Positions 27,431 through 38,220 of a DNA stretch of 64,000 nt are shown here, one piece after another. Origin of the DNA: Lapidilactobacillus luobeiensis (GTDB lineage: Bacteria > Bacillota > Bacilli > Lactobacillales > Lactobacillaceae); assembly GCF_024345205.1 (NCBI RefSeq), contig NZ_BROC01000013.1, positions 1 to 64,000 on the forward strand. Direction: 5' to 3'. Position 1 is the first letter of the stretch. The number at the start of each line of letters is the position of its first letter. The notes under the pieces are model-generated. The model had not been told where the DNA came from. It did no database searches and saw nothing but the letters and a program-made list of their open reading frames with translations. Made by a program: the position numbers and the translations under genes.

Positions 27431-28417
27431 ATGACAAGTAGTTGTGCTGATTCAAAACTGAAGATTTTTTCGTTAAACTCAAACAAGCCTTTAGCGGAAA
27501 AAATCGCGGCTGCAGTTGGTGTACCTTTAGGTAAATCATCTGTAACGCGGTTCTCTGACGGTGAGATCCAAATCAACATCGATGAGAGTATTCGTGGCGC
27601 CGATGTTTTCCTGATCCAATCGACCTCAGCGCCCGTCAACGACAATTTGATGGAATTGTTGATCATGATCGACGCCTTGCGCCGGGCTTCAGCTAAGAAT
27701 ATCAATGTGGTGATGCCATACTATGGTTATGCGCGTCAGGATCGGAAAACGCGTGCGCGGGAACCGATCACGGCTAAATTGGTGGCCAATATGTTGCAAC
27801 GAGCGGGTGCTGACCGAATCTTGGCCTTGGACCTGCACGCACCGCAAATCCAAGGATTTTTCGATATTCCGGTGGATCATTTAGTTGGTTCGCCACTGCT
27901 GGCGGACTATTTCCTGGCTAATCACTTAGACGAGAATGCTGTTGTTGTTTCGCCTGACCATGGTGGTGTTGGTCGGGCGCGCAAATTAGCGCAATTTTTG
28001 AAGGCGCCGATCGCGATCATCGATAAGCGACGTCCGCGCGCCAATGTCGCTGAAGTGATGAACATTATCGGTAAAGTTTCTGGTAAACGCGCAATCATTA
28101 TTGATGATATGATCGACACCGCGGGAACGATCACTTTGGCCGCGCAAGCACTGATGGATGCTGGTGCCAGCGAAGTTTACGCATCTTGTACTCATCCAGT
28201 CCTGTCTGGTCCGGCGATCGAACGGATCACCAAGTCACCGATCAAGAAGTTGATCGTGACTGACTCGATCAATTTGCCTCAAGAGAAAGTGATCGACAAA
28301 ATGGTGCAAGTTTCTGTTGGTCCATTGATGGGCGATGCGATCCGTCGGATTTATCATGATGAACCAGTCAGTCCGCTATTTGTCAATCGTTATCAAAATC
28401 AACAAAATCAAGATTGA
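27431..28417 (+). CDS. prs: Ribose-phosphate pyrophosphokinase
   Basis: Makes PRPP from ribose 5-phosphate and ATP for purine, pyrimidine, His and Trp synthesis; 328 aa. Motifs are the flexible loop region [10 protein letters not shown], the His-containing [14 protein letters not shown] and the PRPP-binding loop [15 protein letters not shown] with GGAGG. Its product is both the inducer of PurR and a substrate of Hpt encoded in the same window. Terminator at 28428-28455. Confidence 0.96.
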   Translation: MTSSCADSKLKIFSLNSNKPLAEKIAAAVGVPLGKSSVTRFSDGEIQINIDESIRGADVFLIQSTSAPVNDNLMELLIMIDALRRASAKNINVVMPYYGYARQDRKTRAREPITAKLVANMLQRAGADRILALDLHAPQIQGFFDIPVDHLVGSPLLADYFLANHLDENAVVVSPDHGGVGRARKLAQFLKAPIAIIDKRRPRANVAEVMNIIGKVSGKRAIIIDDMIDTAGTITLAAQALMDAGASEVYASCTHPVLSGPAIERITKSPIKKLIVTDSINLPQEKVIDKMVQVSVGPLMGDAIRRIYHDEPVSPLFVNRYQNQQNQD

Positions 28418-28427
28418 TCTTTACTTA

Positions 28428-28455
28428 AGGAATCGCGTCAGGCGGTTCCTTTTTG
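28428..28455 (+). terminator. prs terminator
   Basis: AGGAATCGC (28428-28436) pairs with GCGGTTCCT (28442-28450), then TTTTT. Confidence 0.8.
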
Positions 28456-28526
28456 AATACAACGATGATGGCATTTTGCGTTTCAAGGACAGTGCTGCGA
28501 AAGGTCATTGCTGAGATCACTTTTGA

Positions 28527-28567
28527 ATAAAAAAAAGCCTTCAGTGAGCTAGGCTTACGAAAGGCTT
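28527..28567 (-). terminator. mscL terminator
   Basis: Arms AAGCCTTCAG (28535-28544) and CGAAAGGCTT (28558-28567) pair with one mismatch; on the minus strand an 8-T run follows. Confidence 0.78.
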
Positions 28568-28588
28568 GGATCGATCCATTGATCAGAG

Positions 28589-29011
28589 TCAAGATTTAGG
28601 ATCGATTTTGTTCGTTTGATCAGGTGTCGTGTTCTGCTGGGCCTGTAATAGATCACGGATCTCTTTAAGATACTGTTCTTCGGCGGAAACTGGCACAGCT
28701 TCTTCCTCAGCAGGTCCAGACGTTAGATCACGTAATTTGTTGAAGGATTTTACGATCAGGAAGATCACGAACATCATGATCAAGAATTGGATCACGTCAT
28801 TGAGAAAACTACCAATAGTAAACTTAGCAGCACCCACTTGAAAACTGATCGAAGAAAGGTCGACGGAGCGGGTAAAGATCCCGATCAAAGGACTGAGGAC
28901 GTTTTTTGTGAGGGAAGCGACGAGTCCATTGAAGGCGCCCCCAATCAAAACACCGATCGCCATATCGATGACATTACCACGAGAAATAAATTCACGAAAT
29001 TCTTTAAGCAT
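28589..29011 (-). CDS. mscL: Large-conductance mechanosensitive channel
   Basis: Membrane channel that opens under hypo-osmotic stress; 140 aa, forms pentamers. TM1 is about residues 16-45 (GNVIDMAIGVLIGGAFNGLV), TM2 about 70-95 (FLNDVIQFLIMMFVIFLIVK), and the cytoplasmic helix EEQYLKEIRDLLQAQ closes it. Monocistronic, with a terminator on its 3' side. The predicted start ATG at 29011 has GGAGTG upstream. Confidence 0.95.
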   Translation of the reverse strand: MLKEFREFISRGNVIDMAIGVLIGGAFNGLVASLTKNVLSPLIGIFTRSVDLSSISFQVGAAKFTIGSFLNDVIQFLIMMFVIFLIVKSFNKLRDLTSGPAEEEAVPVSAEEQYLKEIRDLLQAQQNTTPDQTNKIDPKS

Positions 29012-29106
29012 GGTTATAACACTCCTATTCTATTGTTCGCGGATGCTGTGAGCTGGGCCTAGGCCAGATATTTGCAGGAATAGCGGCCGATACTTTGCCG
29101 TCAATT

Positions 29107-30465
29107 TCAGTTCTCAGCGTGGGGATCGACTAAACAGTCATTGCGCAGATATTGTTTGAATTCTTGATAAAGTGGCTCAAAAAGTTGTAGTTCTTCGGGA
29201 TGGATCATTTCCCGTGGGAAGAAGAAACGTTCATCACCGGTACTCTTACCCGTGATCGCCGCAACGATCGGACTAACTGTTGAAAGTTCTTCCAAAGTAC
29301 CATCTTGTTCCATCAACTCGATCTGAGTTTTGGGTTCTTTGGAAGAGGGATCATAAGCGTCATAGGGCAGGTCATAACTATCATTGACTGCGGTGTAATA
29401 TTGTGGATTAAAACCGGCCGCTTCAATCAATTCTTGCAAGTGTGGCAGTAAATCGCGTGTTTCTGGGGTGAAGCGGACTGATTTCAACGGCCGCCGATCA
29501 AGAAACCGGGAAGCCAAGTCACGTAGGATATCATCAGGATGATCTCGCCAAAGCGTGAAGTAAGTCGTCAAAACACCGTCATCAAGACGTAAATAGTCTT
29601 TCAAAGTGAAGTCATCTTCCAGAAAGGGCACCAGTAACGTTGGGGTCTGCTCATGATTCAGCTGGCCATGTTCGTATAAATACTTGGCCCGATGGAGTAA
29701 ATGGTCAAGGATCACTTCCATTGAACGACTGACTGGATGAAAATAGACTTGTTGATACATTTGGAAACGACAAACGATATAGTCTTCAACGGCGTGCATC
29801 CCGCTGGCTTCAAAGGCGATGCCGTGTCGATAAGGACGCATTACTCGTAAGATCCGAGTCAAATCGAACATGCCATATTTGGTACCGGTATTATAGGCGT
29901 CGCGCAAGAGGTAATCCATCCGATCTGCATCGATTTGACTACTGATCATTTGGACCACTTGAGGATCCGCATAAGTTTTACCAATAACACTGGCCACTTT
30001 TTCAGGGAAATCCGGACTGATACCTTGTAGCACCTGATTGACCTCCGTTTCAGGCGAGGTCAGGATCTGTCGGGTGATCGCCTCGTGGTCCGTCCCAAAA
30101 ATATGTTCAAAAGTATGGGAGTAAGGACCATGACCAATATCATGTAAGAGGGCCGCGCATAAAGCGACTAATCGTTCTTCATCATCGTGCCACAGATGAT
30201 CTTCAGCGGTCTTGGATGGGTAGTTACGCTGAAAATTGTTACAGATCTGCCGCGTGATCTCGTAAACCCCAACACAATGGGTAAAGCGGGAGTGTTCAGC
30301 ACCATGAAAGGTATAAGAGGATGCGCCCAATTGTTTGATCCGGCGTAGTCTCTGAAACTCGGATGTGTTGATCAAGTCAAGGATCACTTGATGAGTCACA
30401 TGAATATAATTGTGGACAGGATCACGTAGGACCTTTTCCCGGGGTAACATGATTGGTTTTACCAT
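29107..30465 (-). CDS. HD-domain phosphohydrolase (dNTPase-like)
   Basis: A 452-aa metal-dependent phosphohydrolase. HD signature residues are in HSRFTHCVG, LLHDIGHGPYSHTFEH and SSQIDADRMDYLLRDA. The family includes the Enterococcus dNTP triphosphohydrolase EF1143, so dNTP breakdown is the best guess. A TTG three codons upstream touches the Shine-Dalgarno AAAGGAG, so ATG at 30465 is preferred. Monocistronic in appearance, with a degenerate repeat unit upstream. Confidence 0.9.
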   Translation of the reverse strand: MVKPIMLPREKVLRDPVHNYIHVTHQVILDLINTSEFQRLRRIKQLGASSYTFHGAEHSRFTHCVGVYEITRQICNNFQRNYPSKTAEDHLWHDDEERLVALCAALLHDIGHGPYSHTFEHIFGTDHEAITRQILTSPETEVNQVLQGISPDFPEKVASVIGKTYADPQVVQMISSQIDADRMDYLLRDAYNTGTKYGMFDLTRILRVMRPYRHGIAFEASGMHAVEDYIVCRFQMYQQVYFHPVSRSMEVILDHLLHRAKYLYEHGQLNHEQTPTLLVPFLEDDFTLKDYLRLDDGVLTTYFTLWRDHPDDILRDLASRFLDRRPLKSVRFTPETRDLLPHLQELIEAAGFNPQYYTAVNDSYDLPYDAYDPSSKEPKTQIELMEQDGTLEELSTVSPIVAAITGKSTGDERFFFPREMIHPEELQLFEPLYQEFKQYLRNDCLVDPHAEN

Positions 30466-30490
30466 TGCTAACAACTCCTTTATTTTTTTA

Positions 30491-30590
30491 GAGCGCAGAG
30501 TGCAACGGGTTGCTTTTGAGCACGACTAGCAAATCGCAATTGTTTTGGACGTTAGTTCTTGCTACCAAAACAGATATGTCGCTAAGCGGA
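30491..30590. repeat. Degenerate solo copy of the 120-bp palindrome, reversed
   Basis: GCAGAGTGCAACGGGTTG...TTTTGAGCACGACTAGC matches the reverse complement of the 3' arm of the 7165-7661 units, and CGCTAAGCGGAG near 30570 matches the other arm. The middle has diverged, leaving TGTTTTGG and CCAAAACA as inner arms. It lies between the 5' end of the HD gene and the 3' end of the LipL-type gene. Confidence 0.55.
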
Positions 30591-30633
30591 GGTGACCGAA
30601 TTGGTGGGCACAGTCAATTTAAATTTTATTTCG

Positions 30634-31455
30634 TTAAATAGGTTGATTGAGTTCGATCAATGATTGCAGAGACTGACTAAAATAATTTTGATATTCTGAT
30701 CCTGCTATTAAATCAGCAAAACTCAGTCGATCCAATTCAGTCCCTTGTTTGTTGATACCCTGTTGAGTCATTTGGATCGCTTCGTGAACTTGCAGTTCTG
30801 GGATGAAATCTGCCAAAGTGGTCATGACCTGAGGATCGACTGCTGGAAAACGCGGTGGGTGCCCCTCACTTCTTTGATAGAAGCTGCGCATCAATTCGCC
30901 GCGCTGAGTCTGATCACCATTAACGCTCAGGTAGGCCATGATCGCCGTTGCTCCACGACTGCGACGCTGCGCAATACCGGCTACTTTTTGGGTGCCGACG
31001 CTAAGATCAAAGGTACCGGGGCAATAGGAAGTCGCCACTTCGCCGGGAGTCAACTGAATGTTTTTAGAATCGAAACCAGCCTGTAAGAGGTCAGTCATCA
31101 GTTGATAACCTTGGTCGATCGTCACAGGGTAGTTTGCCGGTAGGATCAAGGAGATGTTTAGAATGCCCTGATCGCTGGGAATGCCCAAGCCACCAGCGTT
31201 GCGGAAAAAATAATGCCAGCCGGCCTGATCCAGACTTTTTAGGCCTGCAGACAGTTGAAGCAGTTGGCGATCACGCAGGCCTAAGATCACCGTTTGATCA
31301 AGCGTCCAATAATGAAGCAAGGGCCGCTGCGTTCGTTGAACTAAGCGCAAGAAAGCTTGCGTATCCGCAAAGGCATTTAACATTTGATTGGGGGGATAAT
31401 GGCGCTGCAAGACATCGATCACCGGTGTCGGATTTTCAAAAATGATGCTGCTCAC
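30634..31455 (-). CDS. Lipoate/octanoate transferase of the LplA/LipB/LipL fold
   Basis: A 273-aa protein of the biotin/lipoate ligase fold that transfers lipoyl or octanoyl groups to carrier proteins. The core TSYCPGTFDLSVGTQKVAGIAQRR holds the Cys used by LipL-type amidotransferases and the conserved Lys. The open frame extends to 31557, but a promoter (TTGCCC, 18 bp, TATACT ending near 31478) lies inside that extension, so translation must begin later. GTG at 31455 overlaps GAGGTGAG; ATC or ATT codons 5-8 bases past that ribosome site are the alternatives, so the start is uncertain. Confidence 0.85.
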   Translation of the reverse strand: MSSIIFENPTPVIDVLQRHYPPNQMLNAFADTQAFLRLVQRTQRPLLHYWTLDQTVILGLRDRQLLQLSAGLKSLDQAGWHYFFRNAGGLGIPSDQGILNISLILPANYPVTIDQGYQLMTDLLQAGFDSKNIQLTPGEVATSYCPGTFDLSVGTQKVAGIAQRRSRGATAIMAYLSVNGDQTQRGELMRSFYQRSEGHPPRFPAVDPQVMTTLADFIPELQVHEAIQMTQQGINKQGTELDRLSFADLIAGSEYQNYFSQSLQSLIELNQPI

Positions 31456-31634
31456 CTCACAAACTAAGCTAGTCTTAGTATAGCGTAAACCGGGGTTAGA
31501 GGGCAAAAAACATGCTACTTTTTTCGAGTAATTGTGGTCTAGGCAAATCCAGAACAATCGCGTCTGATCAATAAAATGCGCAAGTCGTCGTGATTTGCTA
31601 TATAATTAGAGCAAGTGAGAAAAGAGGCGGTAGT

Positions 31635-32078
31635 ATGCTTGATTTGACAGGACCAATGCCGGTGCATATCCAAATGGCGACTCGGATCGAACAGTCGGGA
31701 GAGGTCACGGCCCATCAGTTTGATGAAGCCGGTCAATTGATCCAAATGGGGGCAACGCTTTATTTGCGTTATCGGGAACGAGATCCTGAGACTGGCGCGC
31801 AAACTCCTGTGACCGTAAAGATCCAGCCAGATGGTTTGGTGATCTTGACGCGCGGCCAGGCTGATCTGCGTTTACAATTACATTTTCACCCGACGCAACG
31901 CTTGACCACAGCTTACAAAACACCTTATGGGGAGATCCCAGTAACGACAGCCACAACGTTAATGGAAAGCCGGATCCAAAACGAACCGCTCCATGGTGAA
32001 GTGGCCATTGATTATCAGCTTTTTTCTGAAAAAGAACTGTTGGGAAAATATCAATTGCGATTGATTTTCAAAGCTTAG
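31635..32078 (+). CDS. DUF1934 family protein (YwiB-like)
   Basis: A 147-aa predicted beta-barrel, lipocalin/calycin-like protein of the DUF1934 family; function unknown. The typical ending is TPYGEIPVTT...YQLFSEKELLGKYQLRLIF. ATG 31635 follows GAGGCGG; a TATATAAT box lies about 35 bp before it. Divergent from the LipL-type gene and 46 bp before rpoE, so it may share a transcript with it. Confidence 0.85.
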   Translation: MLDLTGPMPVHIQMATRIEQSGEVTAHQFDEAGQLIQMGATLYLRYRERDPETGAQTPVTVKIQPDGLVILTRGQADLRLQLHFHPTQRLTTAYKTPYGEIPVTTATTLMESRIQNEPLHGEVAIDYQLFSEKELLGKYQLRLIFKA

Positions 32079-32124
32079 TCGAGTATTATTAAGGATAGAC
32101 TGCTGAAAGGATGTGTCCCCCCAA

Positions 32125-32823
32125 ATGGAATTAGATGTTTTTGCGGGCCAAAAAAAATCCGAATTGTCATTGATCGAAGTTGCGCACGCCTTACTAGAAG
32201 TACAAGGCGAAGCAATGCCTTTTGCGGATATTGTCAACCAAGTCCAACAGTACTTGGGTAAAAGTGATGAGGAGATTCGTGGTCGGTTAGGCCAATTTTA
32301 TACTGACTTGAATATGGATGGAAGCTTCATTTCTTTAGGCGAGAACGTTTGGGGTCTGCGGGAGTGGTATCCTTATGAATCCGTAGACGAAGAGGTCAAC
32401 CATCCGGAAGACGATGAAGAACGACCACGGAAGAAGCGCCGCCGTAAAGTCAATGCTTTCTTGGCCGATGTGTCTGATGATGATGATGTGATCGATTATA
32501 ACGATGATGATCCAGAAGATGATGATGATTCTGAAGAAGATGACGACGATGACGCGATCGAAGTTACTGAAGATGACGATGATGAAGCTGAAGACAGCCA
32601 TCCCGCTGACTTTAAGCCGAGTCTGACTGATCTCGATGACCCTGATGACGATTCTGATGATGATGAGTTAGATGATGGGATCGAAGGACAGTTGTCTGAA
32701 TTCAATGATGACGAATTGGTCGATGATAGTGATGCTGATTTCAGCTCTGACGACGATAGTAGCGATGATGATCATCAAGATGACGATGATGATGCTAGTG
32801 ACGATACTGACGACGACAAATAA
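32125..32823 (+). CDS. rpoE: DNA-directed RNA polymerase subunit delta
   Basis: Small RNA polymerase subunit of Firmicutes that speeds recycling and sharpens sensitivity to initiating NTPs; 232 aa. The N-terminal HARE-HTH domain (about 1-90) has [20 protein letters not shown] and WGLREWYP. A basic patch RPRKKRRRK follows, then about 130 residues almost entirely Asp/Glu, longer than in Bacillus. A GTG 12 bp upstream (32113) is an alternative start; ATG 32125 gives the usual lactobacillar MELDVFAGQ start. pyrG, a target of NTP-sensitive control, lies downstream. Confidence 0.93.
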   Translation: MELDVFAGQKKSELSLIEVAHALLEVQGEAMPFADIVNQVQQYLGKSDEEIRGRLGQFYTDLNMDGSFISLGENVWGLREWYPYESVDEEVNHPEDDEERPRKKRRRKVNAFLADVSDDDDVIDYNDDDPEDDDDSEEDDDDDAIEVTEDDDDEAEDSHPADFKPSLTDLDDPDDDSDDDELDDGIEGQLSEFNDDELVDDSDADFSSDDDSSDDDHQDDDDDASDDTDDDK

Positions 32824-32845
32824 TCAAGCATGAACGACTAATAAT

Positions 32846-32888
32846 AAGCCCATGTCGGTGAGATGTTTCTCACTGGCATGGGCTTTTT
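32846..32888 (+). terminator. rpoE terminator
   Basis: AAGCCCATGTC pairs with GGCATGGGCTT, with GTGAG/CTCAC extending the stem, then TTTTT. Confidence 0.88.
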
Positions 32889-32944
32889 GTGATTGTGGTG
32901 GGAAGTGGAATGATTTTTGGTTAGATCAGGTTAGTTGTTTATCT

Positions 32945-33013
32945 ACATAGTAATAGATAGTAGTTGACAAGATTGCAATCAGGCACTATACTGGTCCAGT
33001 ACTTAGTAATACT
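32945..33013 (+). promoter_or_regulatory. Promoter and putative operators of the PadR/DUF1048 operon
   Basis: TTGACA (32964-32969), 17-bp spacer, TATACT (32987-32992). ACATAGTAATA (32945-32955) and ACTTAGTAATA (33001-33011) flank the promoter; the second lies in the near-palindrome AGTACTTAGTAATACT (32998-33013). Two like sites around one promoter suggest autorepression by the PadR protein. Confidence 0.7.
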
Positions 33014-33051
33014 AGGTAAGGCCGATCACCTTTTGGGAAAGGATGACGAAA

Positions 33052-33372
33052 TTGAAAGGAATGACCGAATTACTTAAAGGGGTGCTCGAAGGTGTCGTTC
33101 TTCAAGTGATCCAAAATAGCGAAGAAGCATATGGTTATCAAATCACCAGCACCTTGATCGAACTGGGATTTCAGGATATCGTCGAGGGGACCGTCTATAC
33201 TGTCCTATTACGTTTGGAAAAGAAAAACTTGGTGACCGTTGAAAAAAGGAAATCAATGGTTGGGCCAGCACGAAAGTTTTATCGACTCAATGACGCAGGG
33301 GTTACTTACCTGGCTGATTTCTGGCAGAAATGGTCTTTTCTCGTCGATCAACTGATCAAAATCAAACGCTAG
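33052..33372 (+). CDS. PadR family transcriptional regulator
   Basis: A 106-aa single-domain winged-helix regulator of the PadR-s2 type, without the long C-terminal dimerisation domain. Motifs are LKGVLEGVVLQVIQNSEEAYGY, the recognition region VEGTVYTVLLRLEKKNLV and KSMVGPARKFYRLNDAG. TTG 33052 is spaced about eight bases from AAAGGA and is preferred; ATG 33043 sits on the ribosome site. It leads an operon with two DUF1048 genes. Such trios are often self-regulated and respond to membrane or drug stress, but the inducer is unknown. Confidence 0.88.
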   Translation: MKGMTELLKGVLEGVVLQVIQNSEEAYGYQITSTLIELGFQDIVEGTVYTVLLRLEKKNLVTVEKRKSMVGPARKFYRLNDAGVTYLADFWQKWSFLVDQLIKIKR

Positions 33373-33434
33373 CTCGGTGCAAAATGAAGAACAATCGAGA
33401 AACAAATAAAGAATGATGACGGAGGCAACAGAAA

Positions 33435-33794
33435 ATGAATTTTTACGATAAGGTCACCGGTCATGATATGACAAAGTTACAGGTGGCATACGATCAGCGG
33501 ATCGCCAAATTACCTCAGGATTATCAACGTGTTTGGCAGGAACTTAATCAGAAGATCTGGCAGTTCAGCGACTTTTCTGGCCGCAATCTCTACCCGGTCC
33601 TAGCAGATGTGGTCGGATTATTTGAGGAAAGCGCGGCCGAGGGACTCACCGCCAGCGCCGTCACCGGATCTAGTCTCAACAACTTTATCACGGAGTTGGC
33701 CCATGTTGAGGGGGCTAAAGATTATCGCGATAAACTACGCGCCCGACTGAATGAAACGGTCGCGAAGAAACTAGAAAGAGAGGGAACACGATGA
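33435..33794 (+). CDS. DUF1048 domain protein (first copy)
   Basis: A 119-aa mostly helical protein with a DUF1048 domain: LPQDYQRVWQELNQKIWQF, then LYPVLADVVGLFEESAAEGLTA and VTGSSLNNFITEL. Function unknown; no catalytic motif or membrane helix is seen. Its stop overlaps the start of the second copy by 4 bp. Partner of the PadR regulator in one operon. Confidence 0.82.
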   Translation: MNFYDKVTGHDMTKLQVAYDQRIAKLPQDYQRVWQELNQKIWQFSDFSGRNLYPVLADVVGLFEESAAEGLTASAVTGSSLNNFITELAHVEGAKDYRDKLRARLNETVAKKLEREGTR

Positions 33795-34105
33795 GTTTGA
33801 AGCAAGCTTGGGCAGAAAAGAAAGAATGGCGTGACCTCCAAAAGCGTGCCGCGTCTTTGCCGCCTCGTTATCTGATCGTCTATCAAGAGATCCAAAAGTA
33901 TCTCATGAAAGTCGATCCAGTCAATTTGACCAATGATTTTCAGCCCTTGAATGAGCTTTTGGATCTATTTGAAGATGGGGTGAGTCGACAAAAAGATGTA
34001 CTGGCCGTTACTGGGACAGATGTGGCCGCCTTCGCCGATGGTTTGATCCTTACTGATCACCCATTTTTGGATGAGTGGCGCCAGCAAGTGGCTAGTCGGC
34101 TTTAA
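33791..34105 (+). CDS. DUF1048 domain protein (second copy)
   Basis: A 104-aa paralogue of the preceding gene: LPPRYLIVYQEIQKYLMK, NELLDLFEDGVSRQKDV and VTGTDVAAFADGL align with the first copy. Start ATG overlaps the first copy's stop, so products are made in step and may form a heteromer. The function of the family is not known. Confidence 0.82.
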   Translation: MSLKQAWAEKKEWRDLQKRAASLPPRYLIVYQEIQKYLMKVDPVNLTNDFQPLNELLDLFEDGVSRQKDVLAVTGTDVAAFADGLILTDHPFLDEWRQQVASRL

Positions 34106-34247
34106 AAAGCGGTGTTCTCTGTTCCTGAACTTTTGTTTGGTTACAGATATGATGGAATTGCTCAATTGGTTGGGGCATTGTCGCGATGGTGACCGTATTT
34201 GTCCCAGTGCCGGTTCCTTGGAAAAAAGAGGAACTTGTCAGTTTTCC

Positions 34248-36003
<1,756 letters not shown>

Positions 36004-36080
36004 AAATCCTGATCCATGCAGTTGAAATATGTTCTGTTTTGTAAGGACGGTTTTAACACGAATCAATCCTGATCATCGTG

Positions 36081-36118
36081 AGACTAAGCCTCAGCTCAAG
36101 CTGGGCCTAGTCTTTTTG
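36081..36118 (+). terminator. pyrG terminator
   Basis: AGACTA...AGCT paired with AGCT...TAGTCT, then TTTTTG. Confidence 0.8.
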
Positions 36119-36266
36119 TTTTCTGAAAACAATTTTGATGAGTCATCAGGCCGCTGGGCAAACTGCACAGTTATCATCCGACTCCTTTTGGCAAACTGAC
36201 AAAAAATAAGTCGCGCTGATCAGCGTTATGGCGTTACAGAAAAATAATAACGAACGGCCTAGCCCC

Positions 36267-36295
36267 TTGTAATTTCTACAATAATTCTTTATGAT
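36267..36295 (+). promoter_or_regulatory. murA promoter
   Basis: TTGTAA (36267-36272), 17-bp spacer, TATGAT (36290-36295). It leaves a leader of about 115 nt before murA. The rest of the 415-bp gap 36004-36418 contains the pyrG terminator and no gene that I can support. Confidence 0.7.
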
Positions 36296-36418
36296 AGGTA
36301 TTGATGACTTTGACCTAAAAAAAGCCATTGTATTATTTCTCTGTGAACGTGAATGATTTGAAAAATTGTGAAAAAAACCAACTAAAAATTTACTCAAGAC
36401 GATAAGGAACCAGCCAAA

Positions 36419-37732
36419 ATGAAGAAAATGATTATCCACGGTGGAAAACGCCTAACCGGTGAAGTTGTTATTGGCGGTGCTAAGAACAGTACAGTCGCCA
36501 TTATTCCGGCTTCGATCCTCTCAGAATCAAAGGTCACACTTGATGGCGTACCACGGATCCAAGATGTTGACAATTTACGTGCAATTTTAGCTGATATGAA
36601 TGTTACTTCTGAATTAACTGAATGTGGCTTGGAGATCGATCCGACCCAGATCATTTCTAAACCATTACCAAATGGGAAAATAAAGAGTTTACGGGCATCT
36701 TATTATTTTATGGGAGCGCTGTTAGGGCGTTTTGGTCGCGCGATCGTTGGACTTCCTGGGGGCGATGACATCGGTCCCCGACCGATCGATCAGCATATCA
36801 AGGGCTTTGAAGCACTTGGGGCAACCGTTAGTAATGAGCATGGTGCTATGTTTATTCAAGCGCCAGATGAAGGTCTGCATGGGGCTAAGATCTATTTTGA
36901 TATGGTCTCAGTGGGGGCTACGGTCAATATTATTTTGGCCGCTGTTCGCGCTACCGGGGTAACGGTGATCGAGAATGTAGCTAAGGAACCTGAAATCATT
37001 GATTTGGCGACATTTTTGAATAATATGGGGGCCAAGATCCGCGGCGCGGGGACTGACACGATCCGGATCGAAGGGGTGCCCCATTTGTATGCGCGTAATG
37101 CGCACACGATCATTCCTGATCGAATCGAAGCGGGGACGTACTTGGCGCTAGCTGCGGCTTGTGGTAATGGAATCACCGTCAAGAATATCATCAGTGAACA
37201 CTTGGATTCCTTCCTAGCAAAAATGGAAGAGATCGGGGTTCATTTCGATATTGGCGAAGATAGTATTTATGTCTATCCAACTGGTGATCTCCGGATGGTG
37301 ACGATCAAAACTATGCCTTATCCAGGGTTTGCCACGGATCTGCAGCAGCCGATCACGCCCTTACTTTTGCGTGCCCAAGGTGAAGGCATGATCGTTGATA
37401 GTTTATACCCCCATCGTGTGCGCCACGTTCCGGAATTAGTGCGGATGGGTGCTAATATCTCGGTTGAAAATGACGTGATCCTCTTGCGGCACACTGATCA
37501 GTTACAGGGAACCGATGTGACGGCTGATGAGATACGGGCCGGGGCGGCCTTGATGATCGCGGGACTGATGGCTGAAGGGACGACAACGATCCATAAAGTC
37601 GAGAACATTTTACGTGGTTATGATCGTGTGATGGAGAAACTACGCGGATTAGGCGCCGATGTTGAAATGGTCGATGAGAACGATAACGCTGGCGTGGCTG
37701 CGGCCGAAGTTTTTCAAAAGAAAGCATTGTAA
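36419..37732 (+). CDS. murA: UDP-N-acetylglucosamine 1-carboxyvinyltransferase, Cys-to-Asp active site
   Basis: First committed step of peptidoglycan synthesis: transfers enolpyruvate from PEP to UDP-GlcNAc. 437 aa with the EPSP-synthase-like fold. The N-terminal Lys is in [12 protein letters not shown]. The loop that normally reads GGC-x-IG-x-RP with catalytic Cys115 reads [11 protein letters not shown], so residue 116 is Asp (codon GAT, 36764-36766). Cys-to-Asp enzymes remain active but are not alkylated by fosfomycin. ATG 36419 has AAGGAA upstream. Which MurA paralogue (MurA1 or MurA2) this is cannot be settled here. Confidence 0.95.
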   Translation: MKKMIIHGGKRLTGEVVIGGAKNSTVAIIPASILSESKVTLDGVPRIQDVDNLRAILADMNVTSELTECGLEIDPTQIISKPLPNGKIKSLRASYYFMGALLGRFGRAIVGLPGGDDIGPRPIDQHIKGFEALGATVSNEHGAMFIQAPDEGLHGAKIYFDMVSVGATVNIILAAVRATGVTVIENVAKEPEIIDLATFLNNMGAKIRGAGTDTIRIEGVPHLYARNAHTIIPDRIEAGTYLALAAACGNGITVKNIISEHLDSFLAKMEEIGVHFDIGEDSIYVYPTGDLRMVTIKTMPYPGFATDLQQPITPLLLRAQGEGMIVDSLYPHRVRHVPELVRMGANISVENDVILLRHTDQLQGTDVTADEIRAGAALMIAGLMAEGTTTIHKVENILRGYDRVMEKLRGLGADVEMVDENDNAGVAAAEVFQKKAL

Positions 37733-37828
37733 TCAATCGCTTTCCGTGATAATATCTAATATTGTCAGACTACTTATGAATATGGACTCTAGGCTAGCAA
37801 ATAACCTAGGGAAAAGGAGTTAATAATA

Positions 37829-38092
37829 ATGAAACAAGGCATTCATCCAGATTTCCACGAAGTTGTTTTCATGGACTCAGCGACAGGTTTCAAATTTGTT
37901 TCTGGTTCAACTAAGACTTCAAAAGAAACAGTCGAATTTGAAGGTAAAGAATACCCATTGATCCGGGTTGAAATCTCATCAGATTCACATCCATTCTATA
38001 CTGGCAAGCAGAAGTTTACTCAAGCCGACGGTCGTGTTGATCGCTTCAACAAGAAGTATGGCTTTAAGGATACTGGCGCTGGCGCTAAGTAA
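37829..38092 (+). CDS. rpmE2: 50S ribosomal protein L31 type B
   Basis: An 87-aa ribosomal protein, the zinc-independent type B (no CxxC), with the family start [20 protein letters not shown] and [17 protein letters not shown] follows AAAGGAG. Type B paralogues are often used when zinc is scarce, but in lactobacilli this is commonly the only L31, so zinc regulation should not be assumed. Terminator at 38115-38146. Confidence 0.95.
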   Translation: MKQGIHPDFHEVVFMDSATGFKFVSGSTKTSKETVEFEGKEYPLIRVEISSDSHPFYTGKQKFTQADGRVDRFNKKYGFKDTGAGAK

Positions 38093-38114
38093 TCAAGAAT
38101 CGGTTTTAATGTGG

Positions 38115-38146
38115 AACCACACCGCGTTTAGCGGTGTGGTTTTTTG
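38115..38146 (+). terminator. rpmE2 terminator
   Basis: Perfect stem AACCACACCGC (38115-38125) / GCGGTGTGGTT (38131-38141), then TTTTT. Confidence 0.9.
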
Positions 38147-38190
38147 TGTTTTTCGGCACCTAGTCGACTTATGGTGGAAAGAATAAAAAA

Positions 38191-38212
38191 ATAAACCGCG
38201 GCTGCGGTTTAT
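38191..38212 (-). terminator. Short hairpin with T-run on the minus strand
   Basis: ATAAACCGC (38191-38199) with GCGGTTTAT (38204-38212); AAAAAA lies to the left, which is a T-run for leftward transcription. It would stop transcripts coming out of the palindrome region 38221-38500. Confidence 0.55.
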
Positions 38213-38220
38213 TTAGAAGG

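Noticed and set aside
32335-32705. Antisense frames rich in Ser or Ile opposite rpoE
   Set aside because: Direct mirror of the GAT/GAC repeats that encode the acidic tail.
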